From Trochalopteron elliotii (lineage: Eukaryota; Chordata; Aves; Passeriformes; Leiothrichidae): a stretch of 64,000 nt of DNA. Of the stretch, positions 1 to 13,000 are shown piece by piece. The number at the start of each line of letters is the position of its first letter. Within the stretch, counting starts at the first letter, position 1. Made by a program: the position numbers and the translations under genes. The DNA is taken from contig JANPWX010000451.1 in assembly GCA_024734555.1 (NCBI GenBank), forward strand, positions 218,221 through 282,220. The letters run 5' to 3'. The notes beneath the pieces were generated by a model, which ran no database searches, was not told where the DNA came from, and saw nothing but the letters and a program-made list of their open reading frames with translations.

Positions 1-1544
1 CACCCTCACCCACAGCTGAGCTGTGCTCTGGGATCGTGTTGTCCACACACACACAAGACCAGAAGTTTGTTTTAACAACAGTGGTGCAGGGCAAGAGCTT
101 CCAGTTATGGAAACAAACATCATCCAGCTTTGGGAATGTGCCCTTGAACTTGGGTTGCTGTTGCTCCTTCACTTGGGAAGGGCTGGAGCCCCAGGAAGGA
201 GACAAAGCTTGGTTCAGAGAGATGCCAACAGCAGGGAAAGGCTGAGAAGCACCACAAGCCATGAAAGCTGGGTTTCACTTTTCTCTCAGTGTTTAGCAGC
301 CTCCTGGTACTACAATATATAATTTTTGTGGTGTTATCTGAGGATAGATGAAAAAAAATGCAGTTTGATACCACAAACTCCAGGTTCACCTGTCAGACTT
401 GTCTGGGTTGGGAGTTTTTCCCAATCCAAAAGCTCCCTGCAGCTCTGTTACTCTAGCTTTAATTGGCAAGAGAAGACAAACCCAGCACAAAACACCACTT
501 TGAAAGGTTGAAACTAATTCTAACTTGTTAACTAAAGCTGGCAAAAGCCCAACCCTAATCTAAACATATAATTATATAACATGGACATAATTACAGCCCA
601 TAATTTCATCATCTGGAACCTGAATTTTGCACAAAGAGGCAGAAAACAAAAAGGGGATGTCAGCCTGAGAGCTCCTGGACTGCTCTGACACTGAGGGTGA
701 TTTTTCAGCAGACTCCTTGGGCTGTTACCTCTCAAAACACACACCAGGATTTCAGCTCTGCTGCCTTCCCTGTGAGAGGGGAGGATCCAGCACAAGGTGT
801 GAGCATATTCCACGCCTGATAAGCCAGGCAGAGCTTCCCCAGCTCAGTTCAAGCCTTCATAAGCCTGGTGGAAGGAAACAATATTAAAAGATTAGCCCTT
901 GCTTTGTGCCTTGTGTGTGGGTAGGTGGAAAAGCTTCTCACATTCAGAAGAGCAGGGCTAATCTCAGGGATGCTGATCCCAGTCCTGGCAGCAGTTTGCA
1001 ATGCCCAGTCCACGCTCCCAGGACCACCAGGGGAGAGCAGAGGTTGGGTCAGGCTGGAAAAGTCAAAGTCCTTGTCCTTAGAGCAGGGGACAGAGTGGGG
1101 ATGGCCCTGGCTGTAGCTCCTGGTTCCCAAATCAGTGAGTAATGGAACACCAGCTCCGTGTGCACCTCTCTGCCCCCTGCCCCTGTGGGGAGCAGGATGA
1201 ATTCACACCCAGCTCACCCACAAATCTTGGACCTGACACACAAAATCTGCTCTAATCTGCCACTGTGAGCCTGGCCAGGGTAAATCACTGTGCTGAGGTC
1301 AGGAGGAGCTGCACAGAGGTACAGATGTGACAGTGGCCCTGCACATGCCATGGCATAAGGACATACAGCAGGGCAGCTCCAGGACCACTCAGCTGTTTCC
1401 ACTGACTCTGGACAGGAGCCAAAATAGCAATCAGGGCACCCCTGAGGAGCTCAGCATCTGCAGGGCTGGCCTAAGGAGGTTCAGAATAAGAGGATCAACA
1501 AGACAAGAGTGTAGCAGCGTGTGCACAGTCTAAAGATTACACTA
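1..1544. other. Intergenic sequence downstream of USP24
   Basis: I see no exon-like sequence with splice sites, no RNA gene and no recognisable transposon in this stretch. The open frames present are short (under 100 codons), overlap on both strands and have no family I recognise. It lies beyond the USP24 poly(A) signal, so it should be intergenic. Confidence 0.6.
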
Positions 1545-1565
1545 GTTTTCTGTGAAAGGAATAAC

Positions 1566-1571
1566 TTTATT
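1566..1571 (-). terminator. USP24: USP24 poly(A) signal
   Basis: The plus strand reads TTTATT, which is AATAAA on the minus strand. It is the last canonical signal downstream of the USP24 stop, and a TG-rich stretch follows within about 40-60 nt on the minus strand. Cleavage is expected near 1545-1555. Confidence 0.7.
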
Positions 1572-1792
1572 CCATTGACCAGGAATCCCAAGACTGTTCA
1601 TCAAGACTGCCTATTTTTCCAGTGCCAAATGTCTATGCATTAATCGGACAATATCTCCCCGAGTGCTCACAGGCAGGCTGTGGCTGCTCCTCACTGAACA
1701 TTTTGTAAGCTGTATAAAAACATTTTCATCCAAAAAGATTGGCAGTAAAAATTACAACATATAAATGCATCACAATTTACACAAAAACTAGG

Positions 1793-1793
1793 T

Positions 1794-1823
<30 letters not shown>
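1793..1823. repeat. T-rich tract in the 3' UTR
   Basis: An almost pure T run on the plus strand, interrupted by single Cs. It is A-rich in the USP24 mRNA. It could cause internal oligo-dT priming in cDNA libraries. Confidence 0.8.
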
Positions 1824-1824
<1 letters not shown>

Positions 1825-3079
1825 TTGAACTCTATTTTCCAAAAAATAATCTTCAGCAGGTTCAAATGACAGCAGCTGGAAACAAAAATAAGTGACCGAG
1901 TATCATCTTATTGCAAATTATAACCACTGACTTTGTACAAGCATGAGCAGAACCGTGAAAAAGTTTGTATTGGTTTCAAGTACACAGTGGTGATGAGCCA
2001 TCCTGATGCAATTCCCACCAATGCTTCCCTGGGCCTGAGGCTATCGAGGATGTTGTTTCCATAGGAAATAACAGGAACCTGAAGTGACAAGTGGTGCCAA
2101 CCCACAGGAACACGACCAGCTTCTCCCATCAAGCATCACCGCTGTGTACTGAGTCCTTGGGAAGATTCATGACCCATTGCCAAAGCTTTTGGGGGTGGGG
2201 GAAGGAAGGGGGTGTCCGTAAGAAATGATTAGCTCAAAATTAATTTAAAACGTCCCAGCACATCATCAGAAACATTTATAAAATGCTGACTCTGCCGTGT
2301 GTCTGTGAAGGTATTGTTGGGAAAAGGGAAGTGAGAGATTCCCTACGGTGCCCCCCTGCCCCTGCAGCCCATGAGGCTGGCTCTCCTACCCCACAATAAG
2401 TTACAAAGCTGTACAGCTGACATCACATCCCGTGCTTACTTCCAACAGTGAAGTGACTGGTTACTTTCAATATTAGTGCACAACAGTGAAAAGCTGTCTG
2501 CTGCTCCGTGTTTTGGCAGCAGCGTGTGAAAAGAAACAAACAAACAAAAAAAGGCACTTTTTGGCTGGTTGTGCCTTTAACTTGGCAAATTTGTCTATTC
2601 TGGAGGTACCCAGGCACTCCTTAAGATGTCCCCCGTTTCTGTGCATGTTCGTTTATATAATTTTTTTTTAAAGTAAGGCAGAATCCATAAATAAAGGCAA
2701 AAAGCAGTGCAGGAAATGTGACAAACACAAAATGTACAAAAGATGAAGTTAGTTGGCACAAAAGAAGCTTGAATCCAGAGCCAGAAATCACTGAACTGCA
2801 CTTGACGTAGAAAACAAAACTGTGCTCAAATCATCCCAACTGGTTTCCAGTTATTTGTGAGCAAATTAAAAGAGCTGTGATATTTTAAACGTTGCCTGGT
2901 CAAGTGAAAATACAAACAAAGCCAATTCTTTCTTTCCCTGTGTTAAAATTGCTATAAAATCTGCACAACAGTGTTCCCAGCTCACTCAAGGAATTATTCA
3001 TCATATGCAACCAATACCAACTTTCTCAGTAATTTCAAAGCATAAGCAAGTGATTGCAGATCCGTGATTGAGACTACAT

Positions 3080-3085
3080 TTTATT
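3080..3085 (-). terminator. USP24: Possible proximal poly(A) signal
   Basis: TTTATT on the plus strand, AATAAA in the transcript, about 0.9 kb after the stop codon. Use of it is only a possibility; the signal at 1566 fits the full-length 3' UTR better. Confidence 0.35.
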
Positions 3086-3978
3086 CAATATGTCTCCAAA
3101 GGTTAAAAAAATGTAATGAGTAAAACTGCAACAGAATTCCTTCTTAAAGTGCTTTTTTCTTTTAAACTACTCATTAACTTTTTTTTTTCTTTTAATTCAC
3201 CAACATCCTTGAATAATAAATGCTTGCATACCTAGAGAACAAAGCTTTTCTTTTACTGCCCTTCCCAGCCGTCTGAAGGGTTTTTTTGGAAGGGTACAGG
3301 GAAAGATGACTCACTCCAGAGCTCCTTTACCAAATCATTCTGTAAGGAATTACTCTTCTTACAGAGCAATCCTGCTGATCTTTCTCATCAAGAGCTTTAC
3401 AAATTAGCAGGGAGACATATTAAATACAGAAGTCCTTATGTAAACCCATTCTTTAACTAATATTTTACAATGAAATGTAAGTTATCACACATCTTTACAG
3501 AAATTTGAATATTCCCATTCAGTATTATCAGAAAGATTAAAAATTTGCCCTCCATACATAAGGGCAGTCTGTTTCTTTTTTTTTTTCCTGTATAAAAACC
3601 AAAAGATTTTTTTTTTTTTTGCAGCATCACAGAAAAGCAAGTTTTACATTCACTCATTTAATGTTCACATAAAAATTCAACCACTAGCGTTTGTGTATTT
3701 GATAAAATCTTCTTGACAAACTTGGTTTCGGTGTTTTGGACTGTCACAAGCTACTGCAGGTGAAGATGCAGTTTTCTAGAGCATTTGTTGATCTGAAGCC
3801 TTCAGGGCTAAAAAATGCTTTTATCTCTCAGGGAAACAACCTCCTCCAGCATCTCCTCTGGTCCTGTCAAGCCACTGCTCCCCCAGACTTCCAATGGCAT
3901 AAGCAACACGACTCCAGTTCCAGCAGGGACCAGGCATTGAATGTTTTGAGTTGGTTCTTGTGTTCACAGGGATCTCCT

Positions 3979-4041
3979 CTAAGGGTCAACATCATCAAGG
4001 TCACTTTTAGGCTCCCCAATCATCATAGGAGACTCTGAGCC
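3979..4041 (-). CDS. USP24: USP24 exon 68 (last coding exon, with stop)
   Basis: Visible residues 2476-2495, starting [10 protein letters not shown] and ending in the acidic tail DLDDVDP followed by TAG at 3979-3981. The acceptor AG is at 4042-4043 on the plus strand. The acidic C-terminus is a hallmark of USP24 and fixes the end of the protein. Confidence 0.97.
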   Translation of the reverse strand, partial: GSESPMMIGEPKSDLDDVDP

Positions 4042-7000
4042 CTTTCAAACACACAAGGGACGGGGAGAGAAGGACACAGTTACTTTTGTAAGATGCACAG
4101 TTGTTGTGTGTATGGTCAGTGATGGTTCTGACCCGAGCCCCAGGGGCCAGCTGCCCCACAGAGCCACACACCACAGGGTACATCTGCCCTAGTTTTACCT
4201 GCTGCAGGTGCCTCTCTCCATTCTCATTGGCAGGGCTGCTTTCTGATCCATTGCTGCTTCCAGACTGATCCTTCTCATTCAGCAGGGCTGTGGCATAGGC
4301 CAGAGTGTCCTGAGTTGGAAACAGCCCAAGAGAGTGTCAGGGGTCATGGTGATCCCTTCATTTCACAATTACTGTCTTTTAAAATTTTTACTGTTTTATT
4401 ATTATTATTGTTTTAAAACAATAATAGCTGCTGTAGTGACACAGCCGAGCCACCACAGGTAACTGTGAATATTCACTAATATCACTCAAGGGTTAATTTT
4501 TTTTCAGGAACAACCACAGGGTCTGAGATTCTAAAGGAAAAACAGCCTGAAGTGCACTGAAAAAATCATAGAATCATTAAGGTTGGAAAAGACCTTTTAA
4601 GATCATCAAGTCTAACTGTCAAACCAGCAGCACCACCATGTTCAGCACTAAACCATGGCCTCAAGTGCTGTATCCACATATTTTTTGAACACTTCCAGGG
4701 ATGGCGACTAAAGCTGCCAAAGCCAAAGATGCTTCCAAGAAAAGAAGTATAAGCAAGCTGAACATCCTCTGCCAGGACTGACACATACCTGTGCTGAGAT
4801 AGTTCGCTGGAAGGTTTTTGCAGTGGATGTTTCATTGGACACGTTACTCTGGGGAGCCCAGTAATGTTCAGACATCTGCATAAAAAGCCAAGAAAGCCAT
4901 AAATTTGCCATTTGGTTTTTACTTGTGTGAAGCCTCAACCACTTGTGACAGTGGGTGAACTAAGACTGGAACAAGCTTCCTGAACCCTCTGGCAGCAAGC
5001 TGGAGATCTGGGGCACAGACAGTTTAAATGCAGCCACAAAGGTTATTGTCCCTCAGCTGAAAACCAGCAGCCAGCTTCTGCTGAGCTCCAAGTTTCCAAA
5101 ATGTCCTTGGATATTTATGAAAGATATGTTGGCCAAACTATGTTGAGTTTAGAGAGAAGAACAAACACTACACGTGTGGGAGGAAAAGCTGTATCAGTCA
5201 ACAGCTGTGCTTTGTGCAAAGCTGTGGTGATTCTGTAAGGAATCCAATCATTTAAATATTCTCCTGCATCAACACACAGGCAATGGAAAACTGCTTTTTC
5301 AAAAAAACTGAAGCCATCCAACACGAATACAGTGGCACTGAAAGCTTCCCACATAGCAAAGAATAATCACTGCAACCATTCACACTTGGTTTTATTCACT
5401 GTAAGTGCATTTATGCCTGAAACACGTGGGGGGCTACTGAAGTTCTGGCATTCCATCAGATTTAGCTGCATCCAAGTAGCCCTTGTAAAAAATGAAGTAG
5501 CTTATATTATGTCTTTAGAGCCATCTCAGAGAGCCATGCAGAGGATGGAGATTATCAGTCCATGATTATTGTTGTAAACAAGTGACAATTCCTCTGTTAC
5601 AGCCAAATTACCTTTTTCTGTAGCCACTGCACAGCCCAGCTCCAGTGGTGGGAATTCTCCTTGAAGTAATCTTTTGCAGTGGGGCACCTTGGGAATTGAA
5701 ATTATATTCATTAGTCAGGAACAAGGTATTCTGACCAACACAAAAAAAAAAATACGAAGACTCCTCTCTCTTTGCACTGCTGCCCTCTGTGTGCACTGTT
5801 ATCACTGCAAACTGACTTGATACTCTACAGCCCTGTTGTTAATTGAATGAGCAAGAGCAATAATGCCTAGTAAAATTTACTCAAAGCAGTCTACCCCTCA
5901 GGTTCACATATTTCAGAATTATGCTTTATCGGGACATATGCCAAGTTTTAAACAAAGAGAATTTAGGAATCATAATATTTCAAAAATCTGGAACAGTTTC
6001 CCTGTGTTTATCTGGTGTTAACATCAGACTCCTGCTCTGCAGAATGGCCTTTTTCTTTATAAACAGCAATTACCATTTGTTACTTGAGAAATCCCTTCAG
6101 GTACGAACCAGTAAAGATTTCATTTCTTATTTGCACATGTACCACCAAGGCCTTGCACCAGTAACCAGTGAATTTTTAAAAGATAAAACTAACCAAGAAT
6201 AGGAGTAGTAGGTTTTATAATAGTCACAGAGGGACCTAAGGCAGGGATGAGGTTAAACCCTGAAACCTTCATTACTCACTTCTGAGCCAGAGTAACCAGG
6301 AACTTGACACACTGGTAGCAACGGCTGCTGTCCACGTGGTTGCTGTGGTGCATCAAAGCTGTGGAGAGAAATACATGGCTTAGAAACCACAATCCAGATT
6401 TCCATGTACCAGCCAGTCTGGAAACAAAGATTTGAAGCTAAAATTTTAAGTTAGATTTTGTTTCTACAGATGTTAGCATGAGTATTTGTGTTAAGCACGC
6501 TGCTGTAGAGTGCTGGCAGTCTTGAGTACTTCCACAGCTCTGCTGGATTAAAAATAGAACTGCTGCATTTTCACTTTGATCTTTCAAATGCAGTACCTGA
6601 ATTTTAAACAGCCCTAATGCAGTTATTCTTCCCCTATAATCCATTCTATGTTAGATAATCACTATGGTTACATTTGTCTGAAGGAAAAAAAAAATGGTCT
6701 GAAACCCCCATAAATGAACCAGATCACTAGCTTCCACCTGGATCAAAGTTTGCAAAGCCAGAGGAATGTTTAAAGCTTCTTCACATAAACAAGCATAGCA
6801 GAATTCAACAGCCATGAAACTGTTCCATGGGAGACTCGGGCAAAACCCCAGGCTATTCCTACCAGGAAGTTTTCTATACCATGAATTCCCACCTCTTTAA
6901 CAAAATTCTTTGACTGAGGAGAAGCACAAAGATTTCCACAGGGCTGCCCCAATCAGTTTTGCTACTCAAAAGTTGCTCTGTCCATAGCAGTCAGCAAAGA

Positions 7001-10000
7001 ACACTGCAGTGAAACCTCCAAAGTTGGCAAAAATTGTTTGGGAATTGCAAATTGCCAGTTTTAATACTGTTGAAGCAGAGCAGATGATTAAAATTACAGC
7101 ACTGCTGTACTACAAATTATGCACAAACATCCTATTAAGGACCACCAAAACCTATTATTTGCTGATTTCTCTTTCCTGGATTAAACCTAGTCAATGAGGG
7201 ATGCTGTTCAATGCTGTTGTGAGGAAACTTCAAGGTAAAACTACAACTTTCACTTCCAAACCTCAGGGCAGTTCTTGAAGCCTTCAACGTAAAAATCCAA
7301 TTGAACACTTGCACTTCTCCTCTGCAGAGGAAAAAAGGTCATGTATTGCCCAAGTTACAGCACAGAATTGGTCCAACTGGGACCAATTTATCCAGAAATT
7401 AAAATAATCACTTAGCTATTCTCTTACACTGCTGCATATTTCCTTCTCTGCCATCAGCCATATATGAAAACTACTAAACAGGAGAGCACTGATGAGAGAA
7501 ATAAAGAACAAAGCTAAATATTCCTTCTCACTAAATCAGAACCCAAAGTAACTGAAGGTGGAAGGCACAATCTGAAGCAGTTCCTCACTCAAACAGCCAT
7601 GAAAGAGCTGCTGGAGTTGCACTAACCCATCAGAGGGGCTCTCTGTGTTACCCCATATTTCATTTACACACCAAAGCTGCTTCTCCTGATGCACATGAAA
7701 TAAGCTCTCATTACTTTTGGGAATTTTCTGTTGCTTTTGAATGCTTCAGTCACTTCCCTTCAGTAAAGTTTTGTATCCAATGGAGAGACAACACTTTGCA
7801 TGAGCAGCAACAGGTGGGAGCCACCTGTCCCACTGTGAGGCTCTACTGCAGTTAGCAGGGCAGGCATCCTGCTGTGCTGAACCAGTTTGTTTTCATGGTA
7901 ATTAGGATGCTGACAAAACAAAAAGACTGTCAATTTCCTGAGATATGTAGGAAATAAAAATTAATTTTAAGGTTATAGGATTCAAACAGTTCTTCTGTTA
8001 TGGTAATCAAAGGTACTTTTTTCCCCCCTCATTACACATACACCCTGATCTGCCCCTTATTTAAATAAGTTAGCTCTCCTTCCCTAGTACAATTCCTTTC
8101 TAGTTTGCTGTCACCATAACATTCCAATGCTTATTTTGGATTTTCTTAGAGATTTTTGGAGTGACAGTGGCTAAATCAAATGTGTCAAGTTTTTTTTTCC
8201 CTGAGCAGTAGAACAGTTTAGGAGGATTAGGAACCAGGAGATGGAGTGAACCACCATCACCATCAGGGTCACTAGGAGACAGGAGTGTTCACCCACTGGC
8301 TTACTTGCCTATTAATCCATTTTCAGTTTCAAAGGCAAATTTGATGCGCTCTACTTGTAATGGGTCTTCAATAACCTGTTAGGAAAAAAAAATATCAACT
8401 TAGGTGTTGTGTGTGATGCTGCATCTATTCTATGGAATGGTTTTACCCACACCCACAGGCAAAACAAGTAAGACTGAAGTTTCATGTGTTACTGGATTAT
8501 CAAGACAGAAATTTAGGAAGTAATAAAACTTCAAACTGAAGGATTAAAATATGTGTGGATGTTGAAATTACCAATGCAATCCTGACTTTTTTGTTACACA
8601 TCAATCCCAAATCTACCCTGTACAAGTCTTTAGCCTTCACCTACCAGGATCTCATGGAGTAACTGGAATATGTTTTTCAGTTCATGAGGTGGAGCAGTTT
8701 CCAGTTGAGTCTGTGTGTGAGAAACAAAGTTACTTAGACAGCAAAATGTGCTGATGAAGCAAAGAATTTCAAGACAGCTTTACAGATTTTTTAAAAAATT
8801 TATTAACTTAAACAGTGAAGGCCTAAGAAAACCTAAACCCCAACACTCCTCCAAATCCAACACACTGTACTGATTGTTCCGTGGTGCTGTTATAACACAC
8901 AGGATGACCAAAGCCTGTGAGAAACACTAATGGGACAGGCCTGTCCTGGTGTTGTGTGTACCTTGATGAAGTGCAGCACAGTGAAGGAGAAGTGCTCATT
9001 GCAGAAGCAGCAGTACACCACCATCTCGATGAGCACCGACAGCGACCCCGTCAGCTCCCGCAGCGCGTGCATCACCTGTGGGCACAGCACACCCTTCACA
9101 CACAGCACGTGCCTGTCTTCCAGAAAGCAGGCCTGTGACACAAAGTTTGTCCTTCCCAGGAAGGATGCAGCTCTTTTCCCCAGTGCCTGCATGGCTCAGG
9201 AGGCTGAACCTCCTCCCTCACAGCACTCCTTCAGTTCCTGATGGCTACCTCCAAGGGCCTGGTCAAGCATCATCCATTAAATCAGATCAACTCAAGCTAG
9301 CACCTGCATTTGACATGGCAAAAAGCTGCATAGGCCCTTGCAAAATGTGCATAAAACCAGACCGTGCATAAAACCAGGCCCCAAAGCTTAGGGATATACC
9401 AGAATATGAAGAGGTCAAGAAACTAAAGATGCCTTCTTGTTTAAGCTCAAAATAGCCACTGCTTTTGGATATTCAGTGTTTTTCATGAAAGAATATCTCA
9501 AAGGAATACATCAGATAAGTTTTTAGGTTCAAGCAGGGCAGAATTTAGAACAGATACCTCCATTAAGTAGGGTTTTCCCTCAGACAGGAATAGCAAGGCT
9601 TCCACTTCTTCATGGAGTGCCAGAAGTGGCCCTGAAGTGGTGATGCTGAGAGGTGGACGCTGCTTAAAGAGACCAGGAGCTATAATAGCAAATACAAAAA
9701 CAATCCACTCATAGATTAGTTTGTTCTAACACACCTTGAAGACACTGCTGCTCATTTGGTACCATGAAAAATCCCTCATAACACTCATCTCAACTAGTTC
9801 ATAGTTTGTGTGCTACCACTCCAAGTAACAAATCTCTTGCACACTGGAGTGTCGCTTGCTTTAATAACAGCAGACAAAAGAACTGCAGGAAGGTCAAAGC
9901 AAGATGTCCACAGACTAGCAGCACTTTGAGCTTTAGTTTTGCTCCCAATCACTCTTGCACATTCATCATATCCAGAATATTTATAATTCTCCTGTTACCT

Positions 10001-13000
10001 TCTGATTTTTGATTGCTTTCAACCTCAGACAGAAATGAAATTCTTTTAATAGACAACATCAAATTCCTCCCTCAGGAAACTGAAGATTTTAACTTATTCC
10101 TGTATTATCTTTATTTGGATATTTCTGCCTCTTGTAAGAAGTAACTAGGGGTGTGTTTAATAGTTTGTAGCTTAGTCTAAATACTCCCCTTTAGATTAGC
10201 AAAAGACAGCACAAGTCTAAACAAAACACAGCCTGTGAGTCTGTTCAGCCAACAACACAGCTCAATTCACTAAAGTCAGAAAAGACCTTTTAGGCACATG
10301 GAGAAGGGCAGAAGGTACAAAACTTAGTTTTTCAAGATTTCCATCTCCCCAAAATACTATGTGTTTGCCATTGCCTCTCAATATATTTACAGCAAAATCA
10401 GAAGTAATCAAACTTGTATTAATCATTTCTGTCTTAACTTCAAAATTACGGTATTTTCCCTACTAATATTAAGTTACTGCCAGTCAATGTAACTGAAATG
10501 CCAAGTCACCAAAAGACAAAAACACTGATTCTTACCAACATTTCTTTGTGAGGAGACGTCAGAGTGCAAGACAAGTAGTGCTACAGTGTTGTGAAGATAT
10601 CCAAACTCACGTGCCTGTGCTGAACTCCACCTGCGGTTCTGCTTGAGCCAAAGACAGATTTAATTAACTTTGGTTTATTTAATCCACTTTGTTAAGCCAA
10701 AATAACGTTCTTGCAGTCCAGCACCATGGTCTAATACTTTGGAGTGGGTAAAAAATTTTATTATTACCAAAAACATCACGCTCACTTCTGCCAAAACAGT
10801 TATTTCCATGCTGACTGCACATAGGTGGGCTCACACTTGCACGAGGTTTATAGAGCAATTGAAGGATTTGTCTATTCTACCACATGAGAAGTATTTATTC
10901 ATAATTTAAACATCAAAAAACCACGTGGGGATGGCCAAAGTACAGCACAACACAACTGTACCTGATTGCTCTGCCTGTTGGGGCCGAGGAGAAAGTTGAC
11001 CATGTGCCTCAGGGCAGAGTGTCTGAGGAGAAGACTGCTAGCCCTTATTCCCTGCTATGAAGATAAAACCAACAAATTACCTTCTTGTGCAGGTGAAGAA
11101 TTAGTGCTTAAGAGAACAAAAGTTAAATGTACAGGCTAAAACCTGCATTTTCCACTCTAAAACTCCTATAATATCCCAACACAGATCAATAAGATGAACT
11201 GCTAAAAGGCTGTCTCATTCTACACAGCACATTACACAAACCAGAGCAGAATGAGCAGACACACAATAAATGTCTTACAAGGAAAAAAGAAGGCAAAAAA
11301 ATTAGAGAAATCGAAATAGTAAATTCAGTCAGTTATTCTGCTCCCCATGGAATAAAAGTCCTGAATGCTTGATTTATATATACATATATATATATAAATT
11401 TTTTTTTAAAGAACAACTCCATATAACCCTTCAAAACAGACAACCAAAATTCATATGGAAATGACATCTGTCATTAGTATACTTTGCTGGTACATTTTTG
11501 TGTGATTTTGTCCTAATCCATTATTCAAAGCCATTTATCTAAAAAACAAATCAAAACAAAGCCAATTACTTCCAATAAAAGCTCTGAGTTTCACTGTGCT
11601 GTAAACCCTTCCATGAATAAGGATCACTAGCTGCTTTATTACTGCTCTTTAAAATTTAAATAGCCATGAGAAAACAATGTTTTCTTACCTTCTGTACAAA
11701 GTTATTGAATAGCAAAAAGTACTGAGCACAGTTTTTACAGTTTTCAGGTACATCTTTATCCAGCAGAGCAAGTAGCACCTCCAGTAACTGATGTAGAGTT
11801 TTTAACTGTGAAGAAAAAAAAAGATTTTGAATGTAAAGAGCTGTCTACTGCTTAAAAACCCAAAGTATTTCAAATACCTCCTGGGCAGGAAGAGATGAGC
11901 ATTAACCAACTCCAGAAATGAAGAGCTACAGCCAGGATCAGCTGACACAGAGCAAGAGCCACCAGGGAGAGCCAAGCAAGGGGATGTTTGGAGGGGAGGT
12001 GACACTCACTGACCTTGTCCTGATAAAGCAAGGCACTGTCGAGGGTTTTTTCAAGGATGGTGGCCACAGCAACTCGCACCTCCCTCACGCTGCATTCCAG
12101 CAGGAAAGTCCTGGAAGAGAAAAGGTGAAGCTGCAAAGAGAGCTGGAATCAATGTGTACATGCAGCTGCTATGATTAAATGTGGTGTTTAGTATTTATTA
12201 TTTTAATAGTGCAGATACATTTTGTATTGTACTTTTGTGGGTAAACTTTAACTTACTTTCACATACTCATTCATGCTTGTAGTAAGGTCTATAATAACCC
12301 TATTCATATATTTATTAATTTAAATAAAAATCCTAAAAGCTCTTATCGGATGCTGTTTTTCAACGCAAATTAAAAGACAACATTTTCTTTACACTGACAC
12401 ACTTCTTTCAGCATGTCAGATCTCCAATAATTTGTTTTCAAAGCACCTATTAGCTGATCCTTAGCTTGGCAAGAAGAAGATCTTTCCAGCTTATCTGTGA
12501 TCTTTGTCAAGTAACTATTTAACTTGCCTTACCCCAAACACTTCCACCATGCTCTCCTTCCCCACCACTTGTAGGGCTGACCACACAAACTTAAACCCAT
12601 TCCAAGTCCCTTCACTGATTTCATCACCTGCATCCTCCTCCATGTACACTGCACTATCTAATTTGATTTTCAACATTCTCAGAAAGCTGCACAGAGAAAA
12701 TACTAAAAATAAAACACCAAGTCACTATCTAAAGTGTCTGTTTAAAGAGTGTGCACAGTCAACTCTTTGGGAATACATCAGTATTGGTCAGATCATATTA
12801 TGAGGAAGCTTTATCCACACATGAGACACAAAACACCTCAGGCAGAATTACCAGGACTTACTTTACAAGCTCCCGGCCCTCTGGCCCAACGAAATACTCA
12901 ACCAACCACTGACAAGCATCAATGCTTTTGGAGAGCAGTGCATCTATGGTGGCAATCCATTCTTCTGTATCAGCCCTTCAACAGAACAGGGACAACCATC

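Larger units (their letters stand above)
1545..3978 (-). other. USP24: USP24 3' untranslated region
   Basis: This is the stretch between the stop codon (3979-3981) and the region just past the poly(A) signal at 1566-1571, about 2.4 kb. It is AT-rich and has no continuation of the reading frame. It contains T-runs on the plus strand (1793-1823, about 3577-3588, about 3607-3620), which are A-runs in the mRNA. A second AATAAA in RNA sense lies at 3080-3085 and could give a shorter 3' UTR. The exact cleavage position is inferred. Confidence 0.8.
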
